From Chitinophaga rupis (GTDB lineage: Bacteria > Bacteroidota > Bacteroidia > Chitinophagales > Chitinophagaceae): a stretch of DNA of 64,000 nt. A program made the position numbers and the translations under genes. Every line of letters starts with the position of its first letter. The first letter of the stretch is position 1. The stretch covers positions 1,453,654 through 1,517,653 of the forward strand of contig NZ_FOBB01000002.1 in assembly GCF_900109685.1 (NCBI RefSeq), written 5' to 3'. Below are positions 1-7,464 of the stretch, piece after piece. Under the pieces are notes generated by a model. It was given only the letters and a program-made list of their open reading frames with translations. It had not been told where the DNA came from and did no database searches.

Positions 1-626
1 TTGATAAATGCATGAAAAACACACAGTATAATGATCAGCCCTCCGGCAATCATGTATAGGCTTCTTTTTAATGGAGGAAAGTGCGTATCCAGGTGATTGG
101 TTGAATACATGGTTGCCGTGTAACATAATGCACCTGTGATGCCATATGCAAAACCTTTCCAGCTTAAGCTTACAGATTGTTTCAGTACTGCGGTGGCCAG
201 TAATGTTCCGGCCATAATTACCACAACTGACAGCAATCTGCCTGCTGCCGGCACCTTTCTACGGACAATAGATTCCAGTAATACACCCATCCACACAGAT
301 TGTGCTAAGAGTACAATGGCTACACTCACCGGAATATATTTCACGGACAAGTAGTAAAATACACTGGTAAGGCCCAGTGATGTTCCTGCTATTGTTAATC
401 TCACTTTGGACCTGATAGCTGGAATGGGCGCGCTGTTGTTTGAGCTTCCCTTTTGGAATAATGTTAGTATAAAAAGACCTGTTACCCCCAGGCTGAATTG
501 TGAAATGGTTACTTCTGCAGTATTAAAGCCAGCCAGGTACGCCATTTTTACATAGGTGCCTAGCATTCCGTAGCAACCTGCGCCCAGCGTTATCAGCAGG
601 CCACCTTTAAGTTTGTTGTTTTTCAT
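1..626 (-). CDS. EamA/DMT-family transporter, 3' end cut off
   Basis: The frame is open from an ATG at 626 to the window edge, about 208 residues, so the C-terminal part is missing. It begins MKNNKLKGGLLITLGAG and shows alternating hydrophobic segments, including FYYLSVKYIPVSVAIVLLA and a second stretch around VVVIMAGTLLATAV. This is the layout of the first EamA half of drug/metabolite transporters, which are inner-membrane permeases with ten membrane segments. The ATG lies one base after the stop of the upstream oxidoreductase gene, so the two are probably translated together. The substrate cannot be told. Family assignment is by pattern recognition. Confidence 0.8.
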   Translation of the reverse strand, partial: MKNNKLKGGLLITLGAGCYGMLGTYVKMAYLAGFNTAEVTISQFSLGVTGLFILTLFQKGSSNNSAPIPAIRSKVRLTIAGTSLGLTSVFYYLSVKYIPVSVAIVLLAQSVWMGVLLESIVRRKVPAAGRLLSVVVIMAGTLLATAVLKQSVSLSWKGFAYGITGALCYTATMYSTNHLDTHFPPLKRSLYMIAGGLIIILCVFHAFI

Positions 627-627
627 T

Positions 628-1272
628 TTACTTCAACATTTCTATCACCGCTTTCACTTGCCGGTGGGCTTGTTCAATAGTTTTTTCAAGCGCTCCTTTA
701 TCAAGCGAAGTGCCGCTGACAGCTATTACATGAATATTATGAATGCCCATCATATTCAGCACTGTGCGCAGATAAGTGGTCTGAAAGTTTAAATGTGAAT
801 TTGGCTCGCCGGTTTCATAACCCTGACTGCCCCTGGCTACCAGCAAAAGCATGGTTTTGTTTTCCAGCAGGCCGGTGTATGGTTGCTGCCTGTTACCCGG
901 ATCTATTTTGAAAGTTTCATTTAGCCGCATTGTCTGGTCGATATAGGCTTTCAATATGCTGGGGATTGACCAGTTATACATCGGCGTACCTAAAACAATA
1001 AGATCTGCATTTTTCAATTCCGCGATATATGTATCACTGGTGGCCAGGATCTCATGGTCTTCAGCCGTTCTGTTTGTTTTGGGCTTAAGGTTTGCCAGGA
1101 TCCAGGCTTCACTGACATGCGGAACATTGACATTGCCAAGCTCTCTATGCCTGATCTCTGAATCGTGGTGGAGTCTGATCCAGATTTCGGTAAATACCTC
1201 CGTAAGCTTTCTGCTGTGAGAGTGGAGCGTTCTTGCACTTGCATTAATTACTAATACCTTTTTCACTTGCAA
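628..1272 (-). CDS. FMN-dependent NAD(P)H oxidoreductase (AzoR-like flavodoxin fold)
   Basis: 214 residues, the usual size for FMN-dependent NADH:quinone/azo reductases. The N-terminal strand KKVLVINASAR followed by a Ser-rich loop (SHSRKL) is the FMN phosphate-binding loop. NADLIVLGTPMYNWSIPSILKAYIDQ is the second flavin contact (given here as a family signature spanning about residues 90-115), and LLLVARGSQGY matches the third. These enzymes reduce quinones or azo compounds by two-electron transfer in the cytoplasm. The start is TTG at 1272 or GTG at 1266; there is no ATG. It leads a two-gene unit with the EamA transporter and is divergent from a MocR regulator, which probably controls it. 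The substrate is unknown. Confidence 0.85.
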   Translation of the reverse strand: MQVKKVLVINASARTLHSHSRKLTEVFTEIWIRLHHDSEIRHRELGNVNVPHVSEAWILANLKPKTNRTAEDHEILATSDTYIAELKNADLIVLGTPMYNWSIPSILKAYIDQTMRLNETFKIDPGNRQQPYTGLLENKTMLLLVARGSQGYETGEPNSHLNFQTTYLRTVLNMMGIHNIHVIAVSGTSLDKGALEKTIEQAHRQVKAVIEMLK

Positions 1273-1345
1273 TTTGTTTCTGCAAAAGTATTCCTGATCT
1301 GGGCTATATTTGTAGCCCAGATCTAATAAAAACTACAGCCCAGAT
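1273..1345. promoter_or_regulatory. Divergent promoter region with MocR operator
   Basis: GATCTGGGCTA (1296-1306) and TAGCCCAGATC (1313-1323) form a perfect 11-bp inverted repeat. A third half-site, AGCCCAGAT (1337-1345), is a direct repeat 23 bp on and overlaps the regulator's ATG. TATATTTG at 1305-1312 fits the Bacteroidota -7 box TAnnTTTG for the plus-strand regulator and sits exactly in the centre of the inverted repeat. On the minus strand 1283-1290 reads TACTTTTG, a -7 box for the oxidoreductase. MocR regulators commonly bind such combined direct and inverted repeats. Autoregulation is inferred. Confidence 0.75.
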
Positions 1346-2807
1346 GCTGCCATACAAATCTTTAATCCAGGTAGACAGAAATTCTTCTGTATCGTTGCAT
1401 ATCCAGGTTTGCAACAGCTTTATCACACTTATTTCCGGTGGTACGCTGCAGCCTTCGGATATGCTGCCAAGCTCCCGCGTGCTGGCGGATCTCATAGGTG
1501 TTCACAGGAATACGGTTAAGCTGGCATACGAAGAATTGATCAGCCAGGGTTGGGCTGATTCCGTTGCACGAAAAGGGATCTTTGTGCTCTCTAAATTACC
1601 CATTGTTACGAAGAGAAGATTAACGAATGCAGGGGAGCAACTGCAAAAGAAAGAGCCCTTTACCTGGACAAATAAATTTAAAGATGCGGTACCCAGCAGA
1701 AACCTTCAGTCATCCATACTTACCATAGATGACGGTTTTCCAGATGTAAGGCTCACACCTATTGATGAATTAATGCGGGAATACCGGAGCATTTCTAGGA
1801 AATCATATGGCAAGAATTTTTTGAAGTACGGAAGCGCCAAAGGATCAGCACATCTGCGCCAGGCCATTGCGGGATACCTTTACAATACCAGGGGTATTTC
1901 CGTATCGGCAGAAAACATACTGATCACAAAAGGAAGCCAGATGGGTATATACCTGGCTGCCCAGCTGCTGCTGGCGCCTTTAGAAAACATTGCGGTTGGC
2001 GTATCCAATTACCTGCTGGCTGATAATACCTTTAAGCACCATGGCGCTAATCTTGTCCGTATTCCTGTATATGATCACGGGATGGACATTGATTATCTTG
2101 AAAAGGTACTCCGCAAACGAAAGCTAAAAGCAGTTTACGTTATACCGCATCATCATTGCCCCACTACGGTGACGATGAGTATGGAGCGAAGATTAAAGCT
2201 TTTGAAACTGGCCAGGGAACACCGGTTCGCGATCATAGAAGACGATTACGATTTTGACTTTCACTATGAGAACAAGCCTTATTTACCGCTGGCAAGCATC
2301 GATCATCACCAGAATGTTGTTTATATTGGATCTGTTACAAAGACGGTTGCACCGGCACTGCGGATCGGCTTTATGATAGGTCCGGCCCCGTTTATTAATG
2401 CTGCGGCAGCCCTGCGGGAACTGATCGATAAGCAGGGTGATACGGTGCTGGAAGAAGCCTTTGCTGTTATGTTCAATAATGGCGAAATGGAACGGTACTT
2501 TAGAAAATCACTTAAAATATATAAGAGCCGGAGAGATCTTTTTTGCCAGGTTTTGAAATCGGAGTTTAAGAACAAAATTGAGTTCACCTTGCCGGAAGGA
2601 GGCCTTGCAGTGTGGGCCAGCTTTGATAAGAAAACAGACCTGGTGAAGCTATCCGCTGCTGCCTTAAAGAAGGGGCTTAGTATTGATGATGGTACCTTTT
2701 ACAGGAACGAGTCTTTTTCCGCCAATGGCCTGAGATTGGGCTTTGCTTCGCTGGATGAAGCAGAGATCCTGGAGGCGCTTGGGAAGTTAAAAGCTGTTTT
2801 GAAATAG
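1344..2807 (+). CDS. MocR-family (GntR/aminotransferase class I) transcriptional regulator
   Basis: 487 residues in the two-part MocR layout. Residues about 10-80 are a GntR-type winged helix with the signature LPSSRVLADLIGVHRNTV. From about 110 to the end is a fold-type I aminotransferase domain: YGSAKGSAHLRQAIAGYL, the PLP-pocket aspartate region IIEDDYDFDF, and the PLP-lysine motif SVTKTVAPALRIG, in which Lys333 should form the Schiff base. Such proteins sense PLP or an amino compound and act on a neighbouring divergent gene, here most likely the oxidoreductase/EamA pair. The start codon overlaps a third operator half-site. The effector is unknown. Confidence 0.93.
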   Translation: MLPYKSLIQVDRNSSVSLHIQVCNSFITLISGGTLQPSDMLPSSRVLADLIGVHRNTVKLAYEELISQGWADSVARKGIFVLSKLPIVTKRRLTNAGEQLQKKEPFTWTNKFKDAVPSRNLQSSILTIDDGFPDVRLTPIDELMREYRSISRKSYGKNFLKYGSAKGSAHLRQAIAGYLYNTRGISVSAENILITKGSQMGIYLAAQLLLAPLENIAVGVSNYLLADNTFKHHGANLVRIPVYDHGMDIDYLEKVLRKRKLKAVYVIPHHHCPTTVTMSMERRLKLLKLAREHRFAIIEDDYDFDFHYENKPYLPLASIDHHQNVVYIGSVTKTVAPALRIGFMIGPAPFINAAAALRELIDKQGDTVLEEAFAVMFNNGEMERYFRKSLKIYKSRRDLFCQVLKSEFKNKIEFTLPEGGLAVWASFDKKTDLVKLSAAALKKGLSIDDGTFYRNESFSANGLRLGFASLDEAEILEALGKLKAVLK

Positions 2808-2860
2808 CCCAATATACGTGCCTCTAAAGGTCAAACGCTTTTGGGGGCAATCTTTTTCCG

Positions 2861-2936
2861 TGACTCCGTCAGGATTCAAACCTGAAACCTTCCCGATCGG
2901 AGATCGGGATGCGCCATTCAGTTGAAACTTACCACA
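2861..2936 (-). pseudogene. tRNA-Arg-like decayed copy A
   Basis: On the minus strand the 3' half matches the nearby tRNA-Arg: variable loop, T arm (TCAGG/CCTGA) and the 3' acceptor strand CGGAGTC. The anticodon arm is replaced by an 8-bp perfect stem TCCCGATC/GATCGGGA with a 3-nt loop. The D-stem 5' strand is also changed (GAAA facing GCGC), and the 5' acceptor strand is lost. This is the most degraded and most distal of three copies spaced 116-117 bp. It cannot form a normal tRNA. Confidence 0.8.
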
Positions 2937-2938
2937 AA

Positions 2939-2965
2939 TAAAAAAGGCTCAACTTTCGTTGAACC
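2939..2965 (-). terminator. Rho-independent terminator after tRNA-like copy B
   Basis: Minus-strand hairpin GGTTCAAC-GAAA-GTTGAGCC followed by a run of T. It is identical to the terminator after the intact tRNA gene. Confidence 0.8.
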
Positions 2966-2977
2966 TTTCTTTTTCTG

Positions 2978-3053
2978 TGACTCCGTCAGGATTCAGACCT
3001 GAAACCTTCCCGATCGGTGATCGGGATGCGCTATTCAGTTGCGCTTATCACAA
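2978..3053 (-). pseudogene. tRNA-Arg-like decayed copy B
   Basis: Same construction as its neighbours. T arm and 3' acceptor strand are kept with one base change in the T loop, the D arm GCGC/GCGC is intact, the anticodon arm is the palindromic stem TCCCGATC/GATCGGGA, and the 5' acceptor strand reads TTTGTGG, which cannot pair with CGGAGTC. Confidence 0.82.
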
Positions 3054-3054
3054 A

Positions 3055-3081
3055 TAAAAAAGGTCCAGCGTTTGCTGAACC
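3055..3081 (-). terminator. Rho-independent terminator after tRNA-like copy C
   Basis: Minus-strand hairpin GGTTCAGC-AAAC-GCTGGACC followed by T residues. Compared with the sister terminators one A-T pair has become G-C on both sides of the stem, a compensated change that suggests the hairpin is maintained. Confidence 0.8.
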
Positions 3082-3093
3082 TTTCCTTTTCTG

Positions 3094-3169
3094 TGACTCC
3101 GTCAGGATTCAAACCTGAAACCTTCCCGATCGGTGATCGGGATGCGCTATTCAGTTGCGCTTACCACAA
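3094..3169 (-). pseudogene. tRNA-Arg-like decayed copy C
   Basis: 76-nt tRNA-like unit, 116 bp from the intact tRNA gene. D arm GCGC/GCGC, T arm and 3' acceptor strand are preserved. The anticodon arm is a palindromic 8-bp stem with a 3-nt loop, and the 5' acceptor strand is not complementary to the 3' strand. No 3' CCA is encoded, as in the intact gene. Confidence 0.82.
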
Positions 3170-3170
3170 A

Positions 3171-3197
3171 TAAAAAAGGCTCAACTTTCGTTGAACC
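3171..3197 (-). terminator. Rho-independent terminator of tRNA-Arg
   Basis: Minus-strand stem GGTTCAAC/GTTGAGCC with GAAA loop and a T run, 13 nt after the tRNA 3' end. Confidence 0.85.
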
Positions 3198-3209
3198 TTT
3201 CTCTTTCTG

Positions 3210-3283
3210 TGACTCCGTCAGGATTCAAACCTGAAACCTTCTGATCCGTAGTCAGATGCTCTATTCAGTTGAGCTACGGAGCC
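3210..3283 (-). tRNA. tRNA-Arg (anticodon ACG)
   Basis: The 74-nt cloverleaf can be drawn by hand. Acceptor GGCTCCG/CGGAGTC (one G-U), D arm GCTC/GAGC, anticodon stem TCTGA/TCAGA with loop CTACGGA (anticodon ACG at loop positions 3-5), 5-nt variable loop, T stem TCAGG/CCTGA and discriminator A. CCA is not encoded. It has a strong upstream promoter and a downstream terminator, and it heads a tandem array of decayed copies. Confidence 0.95.
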
Positions 3284-3334
3284 ATTTCCTTCTTCTTACT
3301 TCCGGCCCGGAGGCCATTTGTTCGATTGGGATTG

Positions 3335-3365
3335 CAAAAGTATGCGTTTTTCTGAAACTAACAAA
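3335..3365 (-). promoter_or_regulatory. Promoter of tRNA-Arg, Bacteroidota consensus
   Basis: On the minus strand TTTG (3362-3365), exactly 19 bases, then TACTTTTG (3335-3342). This fits TTTG-N19-TAnnTTTG. Transcription should begin near 3328, about 45 nt before the mature tRNA. Confidence 0.8.
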
Positions 3366-3470
3366 TAGTTGTTCGGAAATTTCTACAAATTTCTATTAAC
3401 CTGTACTTTTACAATATTATAAAATTCGCTGCCATTGGGCACATGGCCGGAAATCATACAACAGAAAAAA

Positions 3471-3944
3471 ATGAAGATACAGCTCTGGAGCATCGGCAAA
3501 GAAAATGATCCTTACATTAAAGAAGGCATTGCCATTTACCAAAAACGCCTGCAACATTACGTGGATTTTGAGCTGCGTCTCATTCCTACGGTTAAACAGG
3601 CGGCTAGTTTGTCGATCCCTGAACTAAAAAAGCAGGAGGCTAAAATTATCCTGGACCTGCTACAACCCCAGGACTATCTCCTGGCCCTGGATGAGCATGG
3701 TAAAATGATGACCACCCTGCAGCTGGCCGATTTCCTGCAGCAGCGTACCAATGCGGCCACCCGCCAGCTGGTCTTGCTGATCGGCGGCGCATTCGGACTG
3801 GATGCCAGTATCCTCCAACGGGCACAGGGCAAGCTATCCCTCTCCCAGCTTACCTTTCCCCATCAGCTGGTACGGTTAATTGTAACAGAACAGCTCTATC
3901 GCGCTTATTCTGTATTACATAACGAGAAATATCATCACCAATAA
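3471..3944 (+). CDS. rlmH: 23S rRNA (pseudouridine1915-N3)-methyltransferase
   Basis: 157 residues, the standard RlmH length. It is a SPOUT-class methyltransferase that methylates pseudouridine 1915 in helix 69 of 23S rRNA within assembled ribosomes. The N terminus MKIQLWSIGK, the SAM-binding knot LLIGGAFGLD and the conserved tail LTFPHQLVRLIVTEQLYRAY ending in EKYHHQ are all visible. The frame extends upstream to a TTG at 3435, but the ATG at 3471 begins the conserved region. The rhomboid gene follows 35 bp later on the same strand. Confidence 0.96.
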   Translation: MKIQLWSIGKENDPYIKEGIAIYQKRLQHYVDFELRLIPTVKQAASLSIPELKKQEAKIILDLLQPQDYLLALDEHGKMMTTLQLADFLQQRTNAATRQLVLLIGGAFGLDASILQRAQGKLSLSQLTFPHQLVRLIVTEQLYRAYSVLHNEKYHHQ

Positions 3945-3979
3945 CTACATTTACATTTTTTAACCGGACAGAACTTTTT

Positions 3980-4591
3980 ATGCTGACGTTAAGCTTAGTG
4001 ATCATCATCGTTACCTGTATTATCTCTATTACCGCCTTTAGCAGGCCAGGGGAAATGGATAAGCTGAGTATGTGGCCTTACATGGTAAAAGAACATAACC
4101 AATATTACCGTTTTATTACGGCCGGACTGGTACACGCAGATTACATGCACCTGGGCTTTAACATGCTCACCATGTGGTTTTTTGGCAAGTACATTGAGAT
4201 CATGTTTCAGCAGATCTTCGGAGGCAAATTGTATTTCCTGCTGTTCTATGTACTGGCGCTGATTATCTCTGATATTCCTTCCTACATACGCCACCGCAAT
4301 AACTATAGCTACCGCTCTATAGGCGCTTCCGGCGCAGTATCGGCCGTGGTATTTGCCTTTATTCTTTTTCAGCCCTGGGCTAAGATCATTGTGTTTGTGA
4401 TACCTATGCCGGCTATTTTATACGGGGTGCTTTTCCTGGGTTATTCCGTGTATATGTCGCGCCGTGGCGGAGATGGTATTAACCATGACGCGCACTTCTG
4501 GGGCGCTGTTTTTGGCGTAGTATTTCCGTTGGCTCTTAAACCGCAGCTGGCAGGGTATTTTATGGAGCAGATATCCTCTTTGTGGAGATAA
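3980..4591 (+). CDS. Rhomboid-family intramembrane serine protease
   Basis: 203 residues with about six hydrophobic segments. The catalytic serine is in GASGAVS (Ser117), the partner histidine is His172 in HFWGAVFG, and the HADYMHLGFNM motif supplies the asparagine (Asn61) that stabilises the transition state. Rhomboids cleave membrane-spanning segments of substrates inside the bilayer. A charged loop, SYIRHRNNYSYRS, precedes the active-site helix. It probably shares transcription with rlmH. The substrate cannot be predicted. It converges on tilS, whose stop codon lies 4 bp away. Confidence 0.92.
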   Translation: MLTLSLVIIIVTCIISITAFSRPGEMDKLSMWPYMVKEHNQYYRFITAGLVHADYMHLGFNMLTMWFFGKYIEIMFQQIFGGKLYFLLFYVLALIISDIPSYIRHRNNYSYRSIGASGAVSAVVFAFILFQPWAKIIVFVIPMPAILYGVLFLGYSVYMSRRGGDGINHDAHFWGAVFGVVFPLALKPQLAGYFMEQISSLWR

Positions 4592-4594
4592 GAT

Positions 4595-5944
4595 TTAATT
4601 ACTCCCCTCCTCCCATTCCAGGTACAACACTTCCTTTGTATGTTCCGTTAACTTAAACCGGTCATCGATCCGCATACCCACTACCCATACGATCCGCTTT
4701 GCAGATTCCAGCACCCATACCTTTTCCTTTTGTGGTAAAGAAAGTTTCTGATCAATAAAAAAGCGGCTCAGCTTTTTCTTTTTAGCCATACCTAAGGGAT
4801 AAAAATAATCGCCTTGTTTCCAGCGGCGCAGCAGCAGCGGGTAACGGATCTGCTGTTTATCCAGACAGGCAATAGCTGCTGCTGTTGGAATGCTGCCCAG
4901 GGCTGCTCTCTCCTGCACGCGCAGCTTTAAATGCCCGCTGCCGGTGTGTACGTGGGAGTGTTCAGGCTCAATCACCAGTATAGCGGGTTCCGGCTGTTCA
5001 AGGGGGGTGATCAGCAGCCATTCGCGGTTGCGGAGAATACGATGGGTAGCCGTATCCACATACCTGCCGGATCCGCTTTCCAGCAGTTCCAGCACGGCAT
5101 TCACCTGGGTGGGCGGACAACCGAATCCTTTAAAGATCTCGTACGCGAGCGTAACCAGCGGTTTGGTTTTTTGCAGCTTTAGCACTGGTATCATCCAGGT
5201 ATCTCCCTTGCGTTCCAGCAATTTTTTCCTGTGGCGGTCTACCGCTTCCTGGAACAGCTGTTCGGCTTCCCGGATGCGCTCAATGGTAGCCGCCATATTA
5301 GCTACTGCACCGGGATAAGCTTCCCGGATAGGCGGCAGCACATGATGCCTGAAAAAGTTGCGTGTATATTTATCCGTTATATTGGAGCTGTCTTCTACAA
5401 ACGTAAGCCCCTGCGTATTTATAAAATCCTGTAACGCTTCTTTTTGCGCAAACAGCAATGGCCGTATAACCATGCCCTGCCTGGGCAAAATGCCGTGCAG
5501 GCCGGCCAGGCCCGTACCCTTGGAAAAGTTCATAAGCGCTGTTTCCACGTTATCCTGCATATGGTGGGCAGTGGCAATAAAGGCATATTGCTGCGCCTTA
5601 CGGGTAGCTTCCAGCCATTGATAACGCAGCTCCCGGGCAGCTACCTGAACGGATACACGCTGCTGATCCATATAGGCGGCAGTATCAAACTTTGTTGTAT
5701 AAAGCGGTACATTATAACGGGTGGCTAGTTGTTGCACAAAAGCTTCGTCCCGCTCCGATTCCGCACCCCGTAGCTGGAAGTTGCAATGCGCTATGGCAAA
5801 GGAAAAACCAGCCATATGGAACAAATGCGCCATCGCCACAGAATCCGCACCGCCGCTAACAGCCAGTAAGATGGGTTGTGCAGGTGTAAATAATTGTTCC
5901 CGCTGAATGTATTCTGAAAAACCTGTAAGAAGGTTGTTTTGCAT
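4595..5944 (-). CDS. tilS: tRNA(Ile)-lysidine synthase
   Basis: 449 residues. TilS uses ATP and lysine to convert C34 of tRNA-Ile(CAU) to lysidine, so that it reads AUA. The N-type ATP pyrophosphatase P-loop SGGADS (residues 30-35) is followed by the conserved IAHCNFQLRG and ATAHHMQDNVETALMNF motifs. The middle TilS substrate-binding domain and the C-terminal TilS domain (LLRRWKQGDYFYPLGM, KKKKLSRFFIDQKL) are complete. ATG at 5944 is the natural start. The gene is essential in most bacteria. Confidence 0.96.
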   Translation of the reverse strand: MQNNLLTGFSEYIQREQLFTPAQPILLAVSGGADSVAMAHLFHMAGFSFAIAHCNFQLRGAESERDEAFVQQLATRYNVPLYTTKFDTAAYMDQQRVSVQVAARELRYQWLEATRKAQQYAFIATAHHMQDNVETALMNFSKGTGLAGLHGILPRQGMVIRPLLFAQKEALQDFINTQGLTFVEDSSNITDKYTRNFFRHHVLPPIREAYPGAVANMAATIERIREAEQLFQEAVDRHRKKLLERKGDTWMIPVLKLQKTKPLVTLAYEIFKGFGCPPTQVNAVLELLESGSGRYVDTATHRILRNREWLLITPLEQPEPAILVIEPEHSHVHTGSGHLKLRVQERAALGSIPTAAAIACLDKQQIRYPLLLRRWKQGDYFYPLGMAKKKKLSRFFIDQKLSLPQKEKVWVLESAKRIVWVVGMRIDDRFKLTEHTKEVLYLEWEEGSN

Positions 5945-6059
5945 AATTTAGTTAAGTTATCTACCTCAAAGGGTATAAAAGCGTATAGTAACTACAACTG
6001 GCTACTTTTTGACCCCGCCGTATTTAATTCTCCGTTTTTGCAGGAAGGCCATGAATACT

Positions 6060-6213
6060 CCGCATTGCATAATTAATAATTCATAATTACAACAAAACAT
6101 CTTCATCCGCCGGATTCCCAATACTCACATCGTAATTATTTCAATGGCACTCCCCGCTTGGCGGGCAGGCTATGGTCCGTTTTGCAGGGCGTAATTAAAC
6201 AATCCGTAATTGA
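6060..6213. repeat. Intergenic AATTACGAATT-family repeat with ~95-bp core element
   Basis: The gap between tilS and the TPR gene holds scattered AATTACG/CGTAATT words and, at about 6121-6213, an element that also occurs inverted at about 47826-47930 and in shorter form at about 60070-60150. Shared landmarks are ACTCACATCGTAATTATT, TCAATGGCA, a CCCGC-TTG-GCGGG hairpin, CAGGCTATG and CGTAATT words at the end. The remainder of the gap (5945-6060) shows nothing recognisable. Confidence 0.7.
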
Positions 6214-6525
6214 CTAATACATCAGGTCTTCATACGCTGCCTGCAGCTCGTTGTAGGCATGTTTGTCGTTCACAGATCTGGCCATGGCCATACCTTTTTC
6301 GTAGGTGGCTCCGGCCAGGGAGGCCTCTCCTGCCCTTTCCAGCAGCTTGCCCAGGTGATAATAGGAGCCTACATATTCCGGCTCTTTTTCCAGCAGCTCT
6401 TCAAATAGCCGGCGGGCGGCCGCATCATCCTCCAGCTTTATATATTCCAGGGCCAGTGCATGCTTCAGAAAGCTATCATCAGGGCTGCTTTCCAGGAAGG
6501 TTTTTAGTTTAGAGATCCGGTCCAT
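6214..6525 (-). CDS. Small tetratricopeptide-repeat protein
   Basis: 103 residues forming about two and a half TPR helix pairs: DSFLKHALALEYIKLEDDAA (about 17-36), then AARRLFEELLEKEPEYVGSYYHLGKLLERAGEASLAGATYEKGMAMA. The typical TPR positions (Leu/Gly/Ala/Pro) are present. No signal peptide, so cytoplasmic. TPR proteins are scaffolds; the partner is unknown. It is divergent from etfB, with a 76-bp gap holding the etfB promoter. Confidence 0.85.
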   Translation of the reverse strand: MDRISKLKTFLESSPDDSFLKHALALEYIKLEDDAAARRLFEELLEKEPEYVGSYYHLGKLLERAGEASLAGATYEKGMAMARSVNDKHAYNELQAAYEDLMY

Positions 6526-6555
6526 TGTTGGTTTTATTAGTTAACCAATATCCGT

Positions 6556-6563
6556 TATATTTG
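6556..6563 (+). promoter_or_regulatory. -7 box of etfB promoter
   Basis: TATATTTG matches TAnnTTTG, 38 bp before the etfB start. A weak -33 (TTTT at 6532-6535) lies 20 bp upstream. Confidence 0.5.
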
Positions 6564-6601
6564 CTGATACCGCTTTTTCCAAACCAAACAGTTTTAAGGT
6601 T

Positions 6602-7342
6602 ATGAAGATTTTAGTATGTATCAGTAAAACGCCGGATACCACTGCAAAAATAGCTTTCACAGACAACAACACGAAATTCAGTGAGGCCGGTGTACAGTTT
6701 ATCATTAACCCCTATGATGAGTGGTATGCGCTGGTACGCGCGCTGGAGTTAAAAGAAACACAGAGCGCCACCGTGCACCTGGTAACCGTTGGCGGCGCAG
6801 ATACTGAGCCCGTGATCCGTAAAGCCCTGGCCCTTGGCGGTGATGAGGCTTTTCGTATAAATGCGGATAGCCAGGACAGTTATTACATTGCATCGCAGAT
6901 TTCGGCCCATGCCAAACAACAGGGATATGACCTCATCTTTACCGGTAAGGAAACCATCGACTATAACGGTTCATCTATAGGCGGCATGGTAGCGGAGCTG
7001 CTGGACCTTCCCTTTATTTCCATTGCAGCTAAATTTGAGCTGAATGGTACCACCGCTACCATTAACCGTGAAATTGAAGGCGGTGAGGAAATTGTAACAG
7101 TAAACCTGCCGGCAGTAGTATCCTGCCAGAAAGGAATGGCGGAAGCGCGTATACCCAATATGCGCGGTATTATGGCTGCCCGCACCAAACCCTTAACCGT
7201 AGTAGAGCCTGTTGCAGTTGAAGCCCTTACCAGCATTGTAAGCTTTGAGCTGCCCCCTGCAAAAGCTGGTGTAAAGCTTATTCCGGCCGACAATGTTGAA
7301 GAACTGGTAAAATTATTGCACGAAGAAGCCAAAGTGATCTGA
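6602..7342 (+). CDS. etfB: Electron transfer flavoprotein, beta subunit
   Basis: 246 residues. EtfB binds AMP and, with EtfA, forms the soluble heterodimer that carries electrons from acyl-CoA and other dehydrogenases to the ETF:quinone oxidoreductase. The N terminus MKILVCISKTPDTTAKIAF, the INPYDEWYALVRALELKE segment and the AMP-binding motif LIFTGKETIDYNGSSIGGMVAELL are typical. PNMRGIMAARTKPL near the end is the recognition-loop signature. etfA follows after 122 bp filled by an inverted word repeat. Confidence 0.96.
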   Translation: MKILVCISKTPDTTAKIAFTDNNTKFSEAGVQFIINPYDEWYALVRALELKETQSATVHLVTVGGADTEPVIRKALALGGDEAFRINADSQDSYYIASQISAHAKQQGYDLIFTGKETIDYNGSSIGGMVAELLDLPFISIAAKFELNGTTATINREIEGGEEIVTVNLPAVVSCQKGMAEARIPNMRGIMAARTKPLTVVEPVAVEALTSIVSFELPPAKAGVKLIPADNVEELVKLLHEEAKVI

Positions 7343-7464
7343 TTTACGATTTTGGATTTACAATTTTAGATCTTAACCTCATACCCGGTCTAAAATCATA
7401 AATTCTGGCTAATTCCACACGCTCCACATAAATCGTACATCTCAAATCTAAAATCGTACATCTC
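7343..7464. repeat. Inverted word repeat inside the etfB-etfA operon (family D)
   Basis: Directly after the etfB stop the plus strand reads TTTACGATTTTGG and ACAATTTTAGATC. Directly before the etfA ATG it reads AAATCGTACATCTC twice, with AAATCTAAAATCG between. The second arm is the reverse complement of the word type in the first. The two arms could pair in the operon mRNA. Confidence 0.7.

Noticed and set aside
136..354. 72-residue plus-strand frame at the left edge
   Set aside because: It is antisense to the EamA transporter, whose frame is open over the whole region with membrane-protein features.
2861..3169. Three extra tRNA genes
   Set aside because: The 5' acceptor strands cannot pair with the 3' strands and the anticodon arms are 19-nt palindromes, so they cannot be ordinary tRNAs.
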